This document shows, one piece after another, positions 35,495 through 45,193 of a DNA stretch of 64,000 bases (within the stretch, counting starts at the first letter, position 1; each line of letters opens with the position of its first letter). The position numbers were made by a program, and so were the translations under genes. Source of the stretch: Luteimicrobium album (lineage in GTDB: Bacteria > Actinomycetota > Actinomycetes > Actinomycetales > Cellulomonadaceae); assembly GCF_030161555.1 (NCBI RefSeq), contig NZ_BSUK01000001.1, positions 930,001 to 994,000 on the forward strand, in the 5' to 3' direction. The notes below the pieces were generated by a model. That model was not told where the DNA came from, did no database searches, and saw only the letters and a list, made by a program, of their open reading frames with translations.

Positions 35495-37235
35495 CCGGCC
35501 CGGCGATCGGCCGCGCCGCCTCGCTGCTCCCCGTGGCCGCTCCCGACACGGTCCGCGGCTACGTCCGCGGCGCACTGCGCGGCGCCCGGGTGCTCACGAC
35601 GCTCACCACCCTCGCCGTCGTGGCCACCAGCGTGGTCCCGCTCGTCCCGCCCGTCGCCGTCGGCCGTCTCACCCAGGCCGTCGTCGACGAGCGCGGCACG
35701 GAGGCGCTCGTGGCGCCCGTCGTGCTGCTCGTCGTCGCGGCGGTCGCGGCCGGCGTCCTCGTGCGGACCTCGCAGGCGCTGCTCGCGCGCCTCGTGCTCC
35801 CCGCGTCGCGCGACTGCGCACCGAGGTGCTCGACGCCGCGCTCCGGCTTCCCGCCGAGACCGTCGAGCGCACCACGACGGGCGACCTCGTCGCGCGGGTC
35901 GCGGGCGACTCCGACCAGGTCGTGCAGGCGGCGCAAGGAGCGCTGCGGACGTTCCTGGGTTCCGGCTGCACGATCCTGCTCACGGTCGGAGGCCTCGCGA
36001 CCCTGGACTGGCGCTTCGCCGTCGCCGGGCTGCTCGCGGTGCCCGTGCAGGCATGGACGCTGCGGTGGTACGTGCGCGCCGCACGCCCCTGTACGCGGGC
36101 TCGCGCACCGCCGACGGCGCCCGCACGGCCGCCGAGCTCGCGGCCTTCGGCGCGCTGCCGACCGTGCGGGCGCTGCGGCTCGGCCCGGTGACGCACGACA
36201 CCGTCGCGACGGCGTCCACGGAATCCGTCGCAGCCCGCCTGCGCACCGTCCGCGCGTCTACCCGGTTCTACGGTCGGCTCAACGTCGCCGAGGCGATCGG
36301 CCTCACGGCCGTCCTGACCACGGGCTTCCTCCTCGTCCGGGCCGGTGAGGCGACGGCCGGGCAGGCGACGACCGCCGCCCTGTTCTTCGTCGGCCTCTTC
36401 GGCCCCGTCAACGGGTTCCTCGCGACGTTCGACACCGTCCAGCAGGCGACCGCGGCGCTCGCGCGACTCGTCGGGGTGCTCGACGCGGCACCCACCACCT
36501 CGGCCGCGCCCGGCCCGCCCTCCGAGCCGGCGGACCCCACCGTGGCGCTCGACGTCGTCGGGCTGACCGCCGGCTACGGCGAACGCCCAGACGTGCTGCA
36601 CGGCGTCACGCTCCGCCTGCGGGCCGGGGAACGGGTCGCGCTCGTCGGGCGCAGCGGATCCGGCAAGTCCACGCTCGCGAGCGTCGTCGGCGATCTGCAC
36701 CCCGCCCGCGAAGGGCTCGTCCGACGTCGTGGCGACGTGCTCGTCGTCACGCAGGACGCGCACCTGTTCGCCGGGACCGTCGCCGAGAACCTGCGACTCG
36801 TGGCGCCTCGCGCCACCGACGAGGAGCTGCGCACCGCGCTCGCGAGCACCGACGCGCTCGCCTGGGTCGACGCGCTCCCCGACGGTCTCGCGACGCGGGT
36901 CGGTGCCGGCGGGCACCCTCGACGCCGCCCGCATCCAGCACCTCGCCCTCACGCGCGCCCTGCTGGCCGACCCGGGAGTCGTCGTGCTCGACGAGGCGAC
37001 GTCCGAGGCCGGCGAGCTCGGGCGCGGGCTGGACGCCGCGGTCGACGCCGTCGCCGCGGGCCGCGCCTGCCTCGTGGTCGCGCACCGGCTCGGACAGGCC
37101 GAGGCCGCGGACCGGGTGGTCGTGCTCGACGACGGCCACGTCGTGGAGGAGGGCACGCACGACGAGCTCGTCGCACGCGGCGGCCGGTACGCGCGCCTGT
37201 GGACGGCGACCACTCAGACCAGGCCCGCCTCGTAG
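35491..37235 (+). pseudogene. ABC exporter half-transporter 2 (degenerate signature), three frameshifts
   Basis: About 582 residues when repaired; indels near 35818, 36090 and 36912. The membrane domain contains RTEVLDAALRLPAETVERTT and LTAVLTTGFLLVRAGEATAG. The nucleotide-binding domain has a perfect Walker A (LVGRSGSGKSTLASVVGDLH) and Walker B (GVVVLDEATSEAG), but the signature is replaced by GTLDAARIQHLALTRALLAD. It complements half-transporter 1, which has the reverse defect. The neighbourhood suggests siderophore traffic, as for IrtAB-type pairs (inference). Its last 22 bases overlap the convergent response-regulator gene. Confidence 0.82.
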
Positions 37236-37894
37236 GCCGCGATCACGAGCTGCACGCGACCGCGGCAGCCGAGCTTGCGGAGCACCTCGGACACGTGCGA
37301 CTTCACGGTCTCCTCCCCGATCACGAGCTCGCCCGCGATCTCGGCGTTCGACAGTCCCCGCGCCACGGCGAGCAGCACCTCCGTCTCGCGCGGGGTCAGG
37401 TCCGCGAGACCGGGCGCGTCCGACGGCGCAGGGCCGCCCGACGGCGCACGACCAGCCGACGACGCCGGGTGCGACCTCGCGGCGACGTCCTGGACGAGGC
37501 GTCGGGTCACGTTCGGGCCGAGGAGCATCGAGCCGTCCGCGACCGCCCGCACCCCCTCCACGAGCCGCGCCGCCGTGACGTCCTTGAGCAGGAACCCCGA
37601 CGCCCCGGCCTGCAGGGCGTCGTAGACGTACTCGTCGAGGTCGAACGTGGTGAGGACCAGCACCCGGGTGTCCGGGTGCTCGGCGACGACCCGCGCCGTC
37701 GCGGCGATGCCGTCGAGCACGGGCATGCGCACGTCGACGACCGCGACGTCGGGCTGCGTCCGCCCGACGAGCGCCACGAGCTCCTCGCCGTCGGGCGCGG
37801 TGCCGACGATCTCCAGGTCGGGGGCCGCGGCGAGGATCGCGGCGAACCCCTCGAGGACCACGGGCTGGTCGTCCGCGACGACGACGCGCGTCAC
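37214..37894 (-). CDS. NarL/FixJ-family response regulator
   Basis: 226 residues. The receiver domain (VVVADDQPVVLEGFAAILAA, phospho-acceptor Asp in VVDVRMPVLDG, TTFDLDEYVYDALQAGASGF and LLKD) is joined by a Pro/Ser/Ala-rich linker to a LuxR-type helix-turn-helix (LTPRETEVLLAVARGLSNAE, EETVKSHVSEVLRKLG). GTG 37894 overlaps the kinase stop (GTGA), so sensor and regulator are coupled. Confidence 0.95.
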   Translation of the reverse strand: MTRVVVADDQPVVLEGFAAILAAAPDLEIVGTAPDGEELVALVGRTQPDVAVVDVRMPVLDGIAATARVVAEHPDTRVLVLTTFDLDEYVYDALQAGASGFLLKDVTAARLVEGVRAVADGSMLLGPNVTRRLVQDVAARSHPASSAGRAPSGGPAPSDAPGLADLTPRETEVLLAVARGLSNAEIAGELVIGEETVKSHVSEVLRKLGCRGRVQLVIAAYEAGLV

Positions 37895-39149
37895 CGCTCC
37901 CCTCGCCCGCGGCCAGGGGCAGGCTGACGCTCAGGACGAACGTGCCGTCGTCCACGGCGTGGTCCGCGGCCCCGCCCAGCGCCTCGGCCCGCTCGCGCAT
38001 CCCGAGAAGGCCCCGTCCGGCGTCCGGGGTGCCCGACCCGGCGTCGGCGAGCGGATTCGTGACCCGGACCCCGACGACGCCGGACCGCACCGCCACCTCG
38101 ACCCGCACCACGCGGCCGGGCGCGTGCCGGCGCGCGTTGGTCAGCGCCTCCTGGACCGCCCGGTAGACGACGTAGCCCTGCGCCGCCGGGAGGGTCGGGA
38201 CCGGCCCGGCGAGCTCGACGTCCTGGCCCGCGGCCCGCGCGTCGGCGACCAGGCTCGCGACGTCCGCACTGCCCGGCTGCGGGAGGCGGGGCGCGTCCTC
38301 GTGGCCCGCGCGCTGCAGGATCGTGAGGACCTGCCGGAGCTCGTCGAGCGCGTCGCGGGCGTCGTTCGCGATGTCGCCGAGCACCGCGCGCGCCGTCGCG
38401 TCGAGCTCCGGGTGCACGTACGGCGCGCTCTCCGCCCGGACCGCGACCAGCGACACGTGGTGCGCGACGACGTCGTGCAGGTCGTGGGCCGCGCGCGCCC
38501 GCTCGGACGTCGCGGCCTCGGCCTGGAGAGCCTCGCGCGCCTCGGCCTCGGCGATCTCCGCCCGCGAGCCCACGCGCTGCTGCCAGCGCAGCAGCGCACC
38601 GGCGATCCCGGCCAGCCCGACGACGACCGTCACGCTCGCGAGGTAGAGCTCGACGTAGGTGCCCCACATCGATGGATCGGTGCCCGCCGTCACGGCGCCG
38701 ACGGGCGTGAGTGCTGCCGCACCCGAGACGCAGTACCAGACCGCGACGGCGACCACCGCGGCCAGCGTCGGCCAGAGTGCGACGACCCCGTCGTACGCGA
38801 GGACGGCGGCCGCCAGGAGCGCCGCGAGCCACCAACCCCAGACGAACACCCCGACGAGCGGCGCGACGGCGAGCGGTACGACGACGAGGATCATGGCGAG
38901 CAGCGGTCGGGCGCGGGACAGCGCGACTCCGGCGACAGCGCACAGCCCCATCGGCACCGTGACGAGCAGCACCAGGGTGGGGACGTAGCCATCCCCATAG
39001 GCGAGCCGCTGCGTCTCCCAGAACGAGGGCAGCACACCACCGGCATCGGCCCACGTGAGGGGGTCAGCAGCAGGACGATCCCGGCAACGAGCCCCAGGGC
39101 CACGGGAGCCACCCAGGTGCTGACGCTGCGCGCGGACTGGCCGGACCAC
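37891..39149 (-). CDS. Sensor histidine kinase, HisKA_3 type (frameshifts near both ends)
   Basis: About 420 residues. Several membrane helices (YVPTLVLLVTVPMGLCAVAG, LLAMILVVVPLAVAPLVGVF) precede the dimerisation helix with the phospho-acceptor His (RARAAHDLHDVVAHHVSLVA), and the ATPase domain has the N-box (YRAVQEALTNARRHAPGR) and GRGLLGMRERAEALGG. The natural stop overlapping the regulator needs a one-base shift near 37920 in CCCC. At the 5' end VSTWVAPVALGLVAGIVLLL lies in another frame, so the exact start is uncertain. The signal is unknown; membrane kinases of this type often sense envelope or antibiotic stress. Confidence 0.85.
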
Positions 39150-39161
39150 GCCCCCTTCCTA

Positions 39162-39181
39162 GCGTCCGCGCGCGCGGACGC
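39162..39181. promoter_or_regulatory. Perfect 20-base palindrome upstream of the kinase gene
   Basis: GCGTCCGCGCGCGCGGACGC, just upstream of the two-component operon start. It could be an autoregulatory site for the response regulator or a hairpin. The rest of the 250-bp gap to the next gene shows nothing clear. Confidence 0.45.
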
Positions 39182-39399
39182 GAGGTGGCGAGATCAGGGG
39201 GTGCAGTGGCGGCGTCGAGCATGGGCCCGATCCTCCCGGGTCGCGGAGGACGCCCACCACCCTCGCCCGAGGGATCTTGCGTCCTCCCCTGCCCGAGGGC
39301 CATCTGACTCGGCAACCAGATCGACTGGCGACGTTGCAGGTCGGTCACGAATGCGGGCGGGAGGCTGCGCCGTCGGGCGGGCGGTGGGAGGCTCGCCGC

Positions 39400-39939
39400 A
39401 TGACGACGCAGACGACGTCGACACCCGCCCAGCGGCCACTCCCGGAGCGGCCGGCGGTGCCGGAGTGGAAGCGCGTGAAGCGTCGCCGACGACGCCGCGA
39501 CCTGCTGGCCGTCGGGGTGGTGGTGGCGCTCGGCGCGGGCACGCTCGCGGGGTTCCGCATCGAGCACGGCCTGGCGTCCGGCCCGCTCGCGGTCGCGACG
39601 CTCCCGAAGCCCCCACTGTCCGGTTCCGAGCCGGACACCGCGCTCGTCACGGAGACGCTTCACGGCTCGGTTGGCACCGGCGCCGCCGACGGCACGGCGT
39701 GCTTCTGGTTCGTGCGGCCCGACGGGGTGCGCGGGTACGTCGTCTGGCCGCACGGCTGGTCCGCCGAGGACCGCCCGCTCCGCATTCTCAACGACTGGGG
39801 AAAGACGGTCGCGACCGTCGGCGACCGGGTCGAGGGCGGCGGTGCCTGGGCACCGGACCGCGCGTCGTCGGTCGACGTGAACGGCTGCCCGGCCGAGGGG
39901 ACCTCGGTTGCGGTCGGCGACGTCGCACGCGCGGGCTGA
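39400..39939 (+). CDS. Membrane-anchored hypothetical protein
   Basis: 179 residues from ATG 39400. A proline-rich cytoplasmic start and a strongly basic block (KRVKRRRRRRD) precede one hydrophobic helix (LLAVGVVVALGAGTLAGF), and the C-terminal ~115 residues (VTETLHGSVGTGAADGTACF, WFVRPDGVRGYVVWPHGWSA) would be outside the cell. Two cysteines (CFWF and NGCPAEG) could form a disulfide. I do not know the family. Confidence 0.75.
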   Translation: MTTQTTSTPAQRPLPERPAVPEWKRVKRRRRRRDLLAVGVVVALGAGTLAGFRIEHGLASGPLAVATLPKPPLSGSEPDTALVTETLHGSVGTGAADGTACFWFVRPDGVRGYVVWPHGWSAEDRPLRILNDWGKTVATVGDRVEGGGAWAPDRASSVDVNGCPAEGTSVAVGDVARAG

Positions 39940-39972
39940 CCCGCCCTCAGGGGGCGAGCCAGCCCGTCGGGG

Positions 39973-40466
39973 TCAGCGCGCCGACGTCGCCGCGAGCGTC
40001 GGGAGCAGCTCGTCGAGCCGCTCGTAGCCCTCGGTGAGGCCGGTCTCCATGCCGCTCGCGACCATCCCGTCGCGGTCCTCGACGCTCTGGTAGACGGAGT
40101 GGGTCGTGACCCGGGTCCGGCCGCCGTCGAGCGCCTCGAGGGTCGCGGTGTCGAGCGCGACGTGACCGGGGTAGCCGTCGAACTCGAAGGTCTGGACGAG
40201 ACGCTCGGGCGTGACCTCGTGGAACGTGCCGCGGAACCCGTACTCCCTCCCTGCGGGTCGCGGTGGGTGTAGGCCCAGGAGCCGCCGGTACGGGCGTCGT
40301 AGTGGTCGACGACCATCTCGAGCGCGCGCGGTCCGATCCACTGCGCGACGAGCTCGGGCTCGGTGTACGCGCGGAAGACGAGCTCCGGCGGGGCGTCGAA
40401 CTCGCGGACGACGTCGATGAACGGGGTGCCGGGCTCGGCGGTGACGGTGGTGGGGTTGGTGCTCAT
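39973..40466 (-). pseudogene. AHSA1/SRPBCC-domain protein, frameshifted
   Basis: The start ([20 protein letters not shown] and [20 protein letters not shown]) and the end ([60 protein letters not shown]) are both standard AHSA1, but lie in different frames with an indel near 40250. Repaired length is about 164 residues. GGAGGAG precedes ATG 40466, which overlaps the stop of the ArsR gene (ATGA). Such ArsR/AHSA1 pairs are common; the AHSA1 cavity probably binds a hydrophobic ligand. Confidence 0.85.
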
Positions 40467-40810
40467 GACTCCTCCTGCTTCAAGGACGCCAGGACGGCGT
40501 CGAGGCGGCGGTGGCTGCGCTCGGTGGCGAGCCGGAGCCCGTCGATCCACGACGTGAGCTCCTCGAGGGCCGCGGGGTCGAGGTGGCACGGTCGGCGCTG
40601 GCCGTCGCGCGTGCGGGTGATGAGCCCGGCATGCTCGAGGACCTGGACGTGCCGTGACACGGCCTGCTTGGTGATCGGGAAGAGCTCGGTGAGCTCGTTC
40701 ACGGTCGCGGGGCCGCGCGAGAGACGGGCGACGATCGTGCGGCGCACCGGGTCGGCGAGGGCCGTGAAGGCCTGGTCGAGCCGGGAGTCGCGGGCGTCGT
40801 CGTCGGTCAT
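40463..40810 (-). CDS. ArsR-family regulator
   Basis: 115 residues from ATG 40810, with AAGGA upstream; a longer TTG start at 40828 is less likely. The winged helix reads [60 protein letters not shown]. No metal-binding cysteine cluster in helix 3 is seen, so it is of the SdpR-like, non-metal kind. Cotranslated with the AHSA1 protein. Confidence 0.92.
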   Translation of the reverse strand: MTDDDARDSRLDQAFTALADPVRRTIVARLSRGPATVNELTELFPITKQAVSRHVQVLEHAGLITRTRDGQRRPCHLDPAALEELTSWIDGLRLATERSHRRLDAVLASLKQEES

Positions 40811-40838
40811 CGCATCCTTCTTAGTCAACCTGCATGTT

Positions 40839-40850
40839 TATCAACTGATA
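40839..40850. promoter_or_regulatory. Palindromic operator candidate for the ArsR-family gene
   Basis: TATCA-AC-TGATA has perfect 5-bp arms. It sits 28 bp upstream of the regulator start and lies inside a wider inverted repeat GTCAAC (40824-40829) / GTTGAC (40852-40857). Confidence 0.55.
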
Positions 40851-40966
40851 CGTTGACCATAGGTCTCGCGCGGGCCGCCGTCAACCCCTCCCGGTGTCCC
40901 TCACCGGCAATGTGCCGAGCACGGGATCTGCGCCCGCCGACGACGGGCTCGGAGGGGTGGGACGCT

Positions 40967-42234
40967 GTGCACGTGGACGTGACGACGACAGCCGGTGCCG
41001 TGGTCGCCGTCGTCGTCCTCGTGGCGGTGCTGGTGTTCGCGGTGGTCCGGCCGTACGGCCTGCCGGAGGTGGTGGGGGCGCTGCCCGCCGCGGTCCTGGT
41101 GATCGCGCTCGGCCTCGTCCCGTGGCACGACGCGCTCGACGAGGCCCGCACCCTCGGCCCGACGGTCGGCTTCCTCGCCGCGATCCTCGTGCTCGCGGAG
41201 CTGGCCCGTGAGGACGGGGTGTTCGCGTGGGCGGGCGGCGTGATGGCCTGCGCGTCGCGCGGCAGCCCGCGGCGCCTGCTGGGCGCGGTCTTCGTCGTCG
41301 CCTCGGTCACCACGGCCGTCCTCAGCCTCGACGCGACCGTGGTGCTCCTGACCCCGGTCGTGCTCGCGACGGCGACGCGGATCGGCGCCCGCGCGCGCCC
41401 CGGCGTCTACGCGAGCACCCACCTCGCCAACACCGCGTCGACGCTCCTGCCCGTCTCGAACCTCACCAACCTGCTCGCGTTCGGCGCGAGCGGGCTGACG
41501 TTCGCGGGCTTCGCGGGTCTCATGGCGCTCCCGTGGCTCGCGACGGTCGCCGTCGAGTACGGCGTGTTCCGCTGGTGGTTCCGCGGCGATCTCGCCACCC
41601 CGGTCCACCGCGTGCCCGACGACGCCGCCACCCCCGCCCCCCGGTTCGCCCTCGTGGTCCTCGCGGCGACGCTCGTGGGGTTCGCCGTCGTCGAGCCGTT
41701 CGGCGTGGCGCCGGCGTGGGTGGCCGCCGCGGGGGCGCTGGCGCTCGCGGCGCCCCGGCTGGTCCGCTCCCCGCGACGCGAGGCGACCGCGGTGGTGCGG
41801 GCGGCGAACGTGCCGTTCCTCGTGTTCGTGCTCGCGCTCGGCGTCGTCGTGCTCGCCGTCCGGAACGGGCCGGTCGGCGACGGCGTCGCGCACCTCGTGC
41901 CCGCCCGCACCGACTTCCTCGGGCTCCTCGCGGTCGCCGGGCTGGCCGCCGTGCTCGCGAACCTCCTCAACAACCTGCCCGCGACGCTCGTCCTCGTCCC
42001 GCTCACCGCGCACTCCCCGGGCTGCTGCTCGCGGTGCTGCTGGGCGTGAACATCGGCCCCAACCTCACCTACGTCGGCTCGCTCGCCACCCTGCTGTGGC
42101 GCCAGGTGCTGCACGCGCACGACCACACGCCGTCGGCCGGGAGGTTCGTGAGGCTCGGCCTCGCGACGGTCCCCGCGTGCCTCGTCGTCGGGGTCGCGGC
42201 ACTCTGGGTGGGGCTGCGGGTCACCGGACGATAG
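40967..42234 (+). pseudogene. ArsB/SLC13-type membrane transporter, frameshifted near the C-terminus
   Basis: About 422 residues with ten or more membrane helices. DATVVLLTPVVLATATRIGA, NTASTLLPVSNLTNLLAFGA and NLLNNLPATLVLVPL are ion-transporter-superfamily motifs. After an indel near 42015, LPGLLLAVLLGVNIGPNLTY and VGSLATLLWRQVL continue in the next frame; the GPNLTxxGSLATLLW block is characteristic of arsenite/antimonite antiporters of the ArsB class. GGAGGGG lies nine bases before GTG 40967. No arsenate reductase is adjacent, so arsenite export is likely but not certain. Confidence 0.83.
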
Positions 42235-42242
42235 GGAGAAGC

Positions 42243-42683
42243 ATGCGGGTGCTGGTCTGGCTCACCGAGGGCACGTGGGAGGCCGCGGTCGACGCCGCCC
42301 GCGAGCTCGCCGAGGGCCGTGACGCGGACGTCGTCCTGCTGCACGTCGACGACGCGGCCACCGCGGACGCCTGGCACGCCGGCCCGGCGGGGCTGCTCGG
42401 CCGTGGCGGGCCCGCCGTGACGGGCACGCCCCTGCACGACGCCGTCGCGCACCTCCTCGAGGACGCGCAGGTGCGGCTGGGGCTGCCCTCGAGCACCGAC
42501 GAGCGCAGCCCGCACGGGCACGAGCGCGTCGAGACCGTGGTGGTCGACGCGTGCCGCGACGCCGACGTGCTCGTGTGCTCGCGGGACGGCGACCGCCCGG
42601 GGCCGCACAGCCTCGCCCCACCCACGCGGTTCGTCGTCGACCACGCACCCTGCGACGTCGTGCTGGTCTGGGCACGGGGCTGA
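42243..42683 (+). CDS. Universal-stress-like protein
   Basis: 146 residues, eight bases after the transporter gene. RVLVWLTEGTWEAAVDAARE, LAEGRDADVVLLHVDDAATA, and the end FVVDHAPCDVVLVWARG show the alpha/beta order of a UspA-like domain, though the G2xG9G(S/T) ATP motif is not present. Probably cotranscribed with the transporter. Confidence 0.7.
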   Translation: MRVLVWLTEGTWEAAVDAARELAEGRDADVVLLHVDDAATADAWHAGPAGLLGRGGPAVTGTPLHDAVAHLLEDAQVRLGLPSSTDERSPHGHERVETVVVDACRDADVLVCSRDGDRPGPHSLAPPTRFVVDHAPCDVVLVWARG

Positions 42684-42720
42684 CCTCCTCTGCACCCCGC
42701 CGAGGCGGCACCGGCCGGTG

Positions 42721-44376
42721 TCACGGAGCCGCGGCGAGGCCGACGCCCGTGCTCGCACCCACCGGTGCGGCGTCGTACAGGACGAGGGCGATGTCGTCGG
42801 GCGCGCCGTCCGGGCGCATGGCACGCGTGAGGAGCTCGCCGACCTCGCGCCGGTCCGCGTCCCGCACCACGGGCGCCCCGACGGAGGCCAGACGCGCCAG
42901 GCCGGCCCGCAGGCTCTCGCCGCGCCGCTCGACGAGCCCGTCGGTGAAGAGCAGGAGCGCGTCGCCCGGCCGGAGGCGGTGGGTCGCCTCGGTCCGCGGC
43001 CGCTCGTGCAGGGCGAGCAGCCCGCCGCGGCCCCCGCGCAGCCACGCGTGCCCGTCCGCGCCGACGACGAGCGGGAAAGGGTGCCCGGCCGCGGAGTACG
43101 TGAGCTCGCCGGTCGGCTCGTCCACGACGGCGCACACGACGGTCGTGAACTCCGAGCCCGGCACGGTGCGCGCATAGCGGTCGAGGCCCTCGAGCGTGGC
43201 AGCCGGGCCGCGACCGGTCAGCAGGAGGGCGCGCGCCGCAGCCCGGAGCTGCCCCATGTGGGTCGCGGCCTCGAGCCCGTGCCCCACGCAGTCGCCCACG
43301 ACGACGCCCCAGCGCGAGCCGCCCAGCGGGACCACGTCGTACCAGTCGCCACCGACCTCGAGCGACGACTCCGCCGGCTCGTAGTGCACGTGCCAGCGGC
43401 CGGGCGGGAGCGGGTCGGGGAGCATCGCACGCTGGAGGACCTCCGACACCGAGCGCAGGTGGTCGACCTCCCGCTCGTGCGCGAGCGTGACCCCGACCGC
43501 GTTGCCGAGCTTGGACGCCAGGAGAGCCTGGAACTCGCGGTTGCCGTGGTCGAGCGGGCGGGTCGGCGCGGCCCGGACCGCGAGCGCCCCCGTGACGTCG
43601 CGCCGCAGCGCACCGAGCGGGTGCACCCGGACGTCGCCGTGCTCGACGACGGTCCTGCCCCGCGCGACCTGCTCGAGCAGTGCCTCGGGGACGAGGGGCC
43701 CGGTCCCGGTCGCCGCGTGGACGACCTCCCGCTCGTCGTCCCCTCCGTGCTCGACCCACACCTCGGCGGCCCCCACGTCCGCGCTGGCCGCGAGCTCCTC
43801 GACCGCCGCGTCGGCGACCTCCTGGGCACCGCCCTCGATCGCGAAGAGCCGGGTCGCGAGCTCGCTGATGGTGTCGAGGCGTCGGGCGGCGACGACGTGG
43901 GCGGTGGTCTCGGCGGCGATGTCGAGCACCCCGCGGACCTGGCCGTCGTCGTCACGCAGCGCGGAGTAGGAGAACGTGAACGAGGTCTCCTCGTCGTAGC
44001 CCGACCGGTGCATGAGCAACGGCATGTCGACGCGCCAGACCGCCTTCCCGGTGGCGAGGACCTCGTCGCACAGCGGGCCGACCTGGTCCCAGATCTCCGC
44101 CCAGACCACCCGGAAGGGAGCCGCGAACGCGGCCGGGTGCTTGGCGCTCCCGAGCATCGCGCGGTAGCCGTCGTTGTAGATCATCGTGAGCTCGGGGCCC
44201 CAGGTGACGACGACCGGGAACCGGGTGCTGAAGCACAGCGTGACGGCGGCGCGCAGCTCCGACGGCCACGTAGCCGGGTCGCCGAGGGGACCGGCCGCCC
44301 AGTCGTGCGTGCGGGCGAGCTCGGCGCACTCGCTCTCGCCGAGGGCGCGGAGGGCGTCGTCGAACCAGGTGTCCAT
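42721..44376 (-). CDS. PP2C/SpoIIE-type phosphatase with PAS and GAF-like domains
   Basis: 551 residues. The N-terminal PAS-like domain (WPSELRAAVTLCFSTRFPVV, VTWGPELTMIYNDGYRAMLG, DEETSFTFSYSALRDDDGQV, RGVLDIAAETTAHVV) is followed by a GAF-like sensor (ATRLFAIEGGAQEVADAAVE ... LLASKLGNAVGVTLAHERE), then the catalytic domain (YEPAESSLEVGGDWYDVVPL, GVVVGDCVGHGLEAATHMGQ, LLLFTDGLVERRGES, PDDIALVLYD) with its metal-binding aspartates. Start ATG 44376. It would dephosphorylate an anti-sigma-factor antagonist in a partner-switching cascade. No histidine-kinase-like ATPase domain is attached and no STAS partner gene is next to it. Confidence 0.92.
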   Translation of the reverse strand: MDTWFDDALRALGESECAELARTHDWAAGPLGDPATWPSELRAAVTLCFSTRFPVVVTWGPELTMIYNDGYRAMLGSAKHPAAFAAPFRVVWAEIWDQVGPLCDEVLATGKAVWRVDMPLLMHRSGYDEETSFTFSYSALRDDDGQVRGVLDIAAETTAHVVAARRLDTISELATRLFAIEGGAQEVADAAVEELAASADVGAAEVWVEHGGDDEREVVHAATGTGPLVPEALLEQVARGRTVVEHGDVRVHPLGALRRDVTGALAVRAAPTRPLDHGNREFQALLASKLGNAVGVTLAHEREVDHLRSVSEVLQRAMLPDPLPPGRWHVHYEPAESSLEVGGDWYDVVPLGGSRWGVVVGDCVGHGLEAATHMGQLRAAARALLLTGRGPAATLEGLDRYARTVPGSEFTTVVCAVVDEPTGELTYSAAGHPFPLVVGADGHAWLRGGRGGLLALHERPRTEATHRLRPGDALLLFTDGLVERRGESLRAGLARLASVGAPVVRDADRREVGELLTRAMRPDGAPDDIALVLYDAAPVGASTGVGLAAAP

Positions 44377-44459
44377 GGGGCTCCCGCCTCGTGGGCCACA
44401 GGCGCCCGTTGCTGGAGAGCCTGCGAGGAGCATAGGTGCTCCCGCCGCCCCGACCGCAG

Positions 44460-44475
44460 TTATCAGATAAGATAA
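44460..44475 (+). promoter_or_regulatory. Promoter/operator of the nucleotidyltransferase-HTH operon
   Basis: TTATC-A-GATAA (44460-44470) is a perfect palindrome, directly followed by a second GATAA. The hexamer TAAGAT (44468-44473) lies six bases before ATG 44480, so the -10 of a leaderless promoter overlaps the palindrome. AT-rich in an otherwise GC-rich region. Confidence 0.55.
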
Positions 44476-44479
44476 TCCC

Positions 44480-45193
44480 ATGGTGAGCGAGGAGGGTCGC
44501 GCCGCATCGGGGCGCGAAGGGGACGACCGGTTCGACGATCTGCTGGACTCTGCGGCCCGCCTGCAGGAACTCGTGCCCGACGCCGTCCTCGTCGGCGGGA
44601 GCGCCGCCGCGCTCTACGCCCGCCACCGGTTCTCGCTCGACCACGATCACGTCGTCGCGAACCTGCGGGATCGTTTCGACACCGTCCTCGAGGCTCTCGA
44701 GCGTGAGGGGGACTGGGTGACCAATCGCGTCACCCCCGGCAAGATCATCCTCGGCGAGCTCGGCGGCATCGAGTCCGGCGTCCGTCAGCTCATCCGCACG
44801 AGACCGCTCGAGGTCGAGACGGTACGACTCCGCTCCGGCCGACCCCTCCGCGTCCCGACCATGGACGAGACGCTCCGCATCAAGGCGTTCCTGATCGTGA
44901 AGCGCAACCAGGCGCGCGACTACCTGGACGTCGCCGCGCTCGCCGACGCAGCCGGGCTCGAGCACGCGGCCGCCGTCCTGACCGAGATCGACGACTACTA
45001 CACCGACGGCGTGCACGACGAGGCACCGGTGGCGTCCCAGCTCGTCGCGCAGCTCGCCGATCCACGCCCACGGGACTCGACGGTCGTCCGCAGCTTCGCG
45101 TCCTACAAGGGCGTCGCACCGAAGTGGCAGCGCTGGGACAACGTCGTCGCGACCTGCCAGGCGCTCGCAGACCTCATGGAAGGTGCACGATGA
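44480..45193 (+). CDS. AbiEii-like nucleotidyltransferase (putative toxin)
   Basis: 237 residues. VPDAVLVGGSAAALYARHRF and SLDHDHVV give the GGSxA helix and the D-x-D pair of a minimal nucleotidyltransferase, and MDETLRIKAFLIVKRNQARD then YLDVAALADAAGLE is the usual conserved K...RDYxD block of AbiEii/AbiGii-like proteins. Leaderless start at ATG 44480; stop overlaps the next gene (ATGA). Type IV or related toxin-antitoxin and abortive-infection systems use such enzymes. In AbiE the regulator precedes the toxin; here the order is reversed. Confidence 0.8.
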   Translation: MVSEEGRAASGREGDDRFDDLLDSAARLQELVPDAVLVGGSAAALYARHRFSLDHDHVVANLRDRFDTVLEALEREGDWVTNRVTPGKIILGELGGIESGVRQLIRTRPLEVETVRLRSGRPLRVPTMDETLRIKAFLIVKRNQARDYLDVAALADAAGLEHAAAVLTEIDDYYTDGVHDEAPVASQLVAQLADPRPRDSTVVRSFASYKGVAPKWQRWDNVVATCQALADLMEGAR

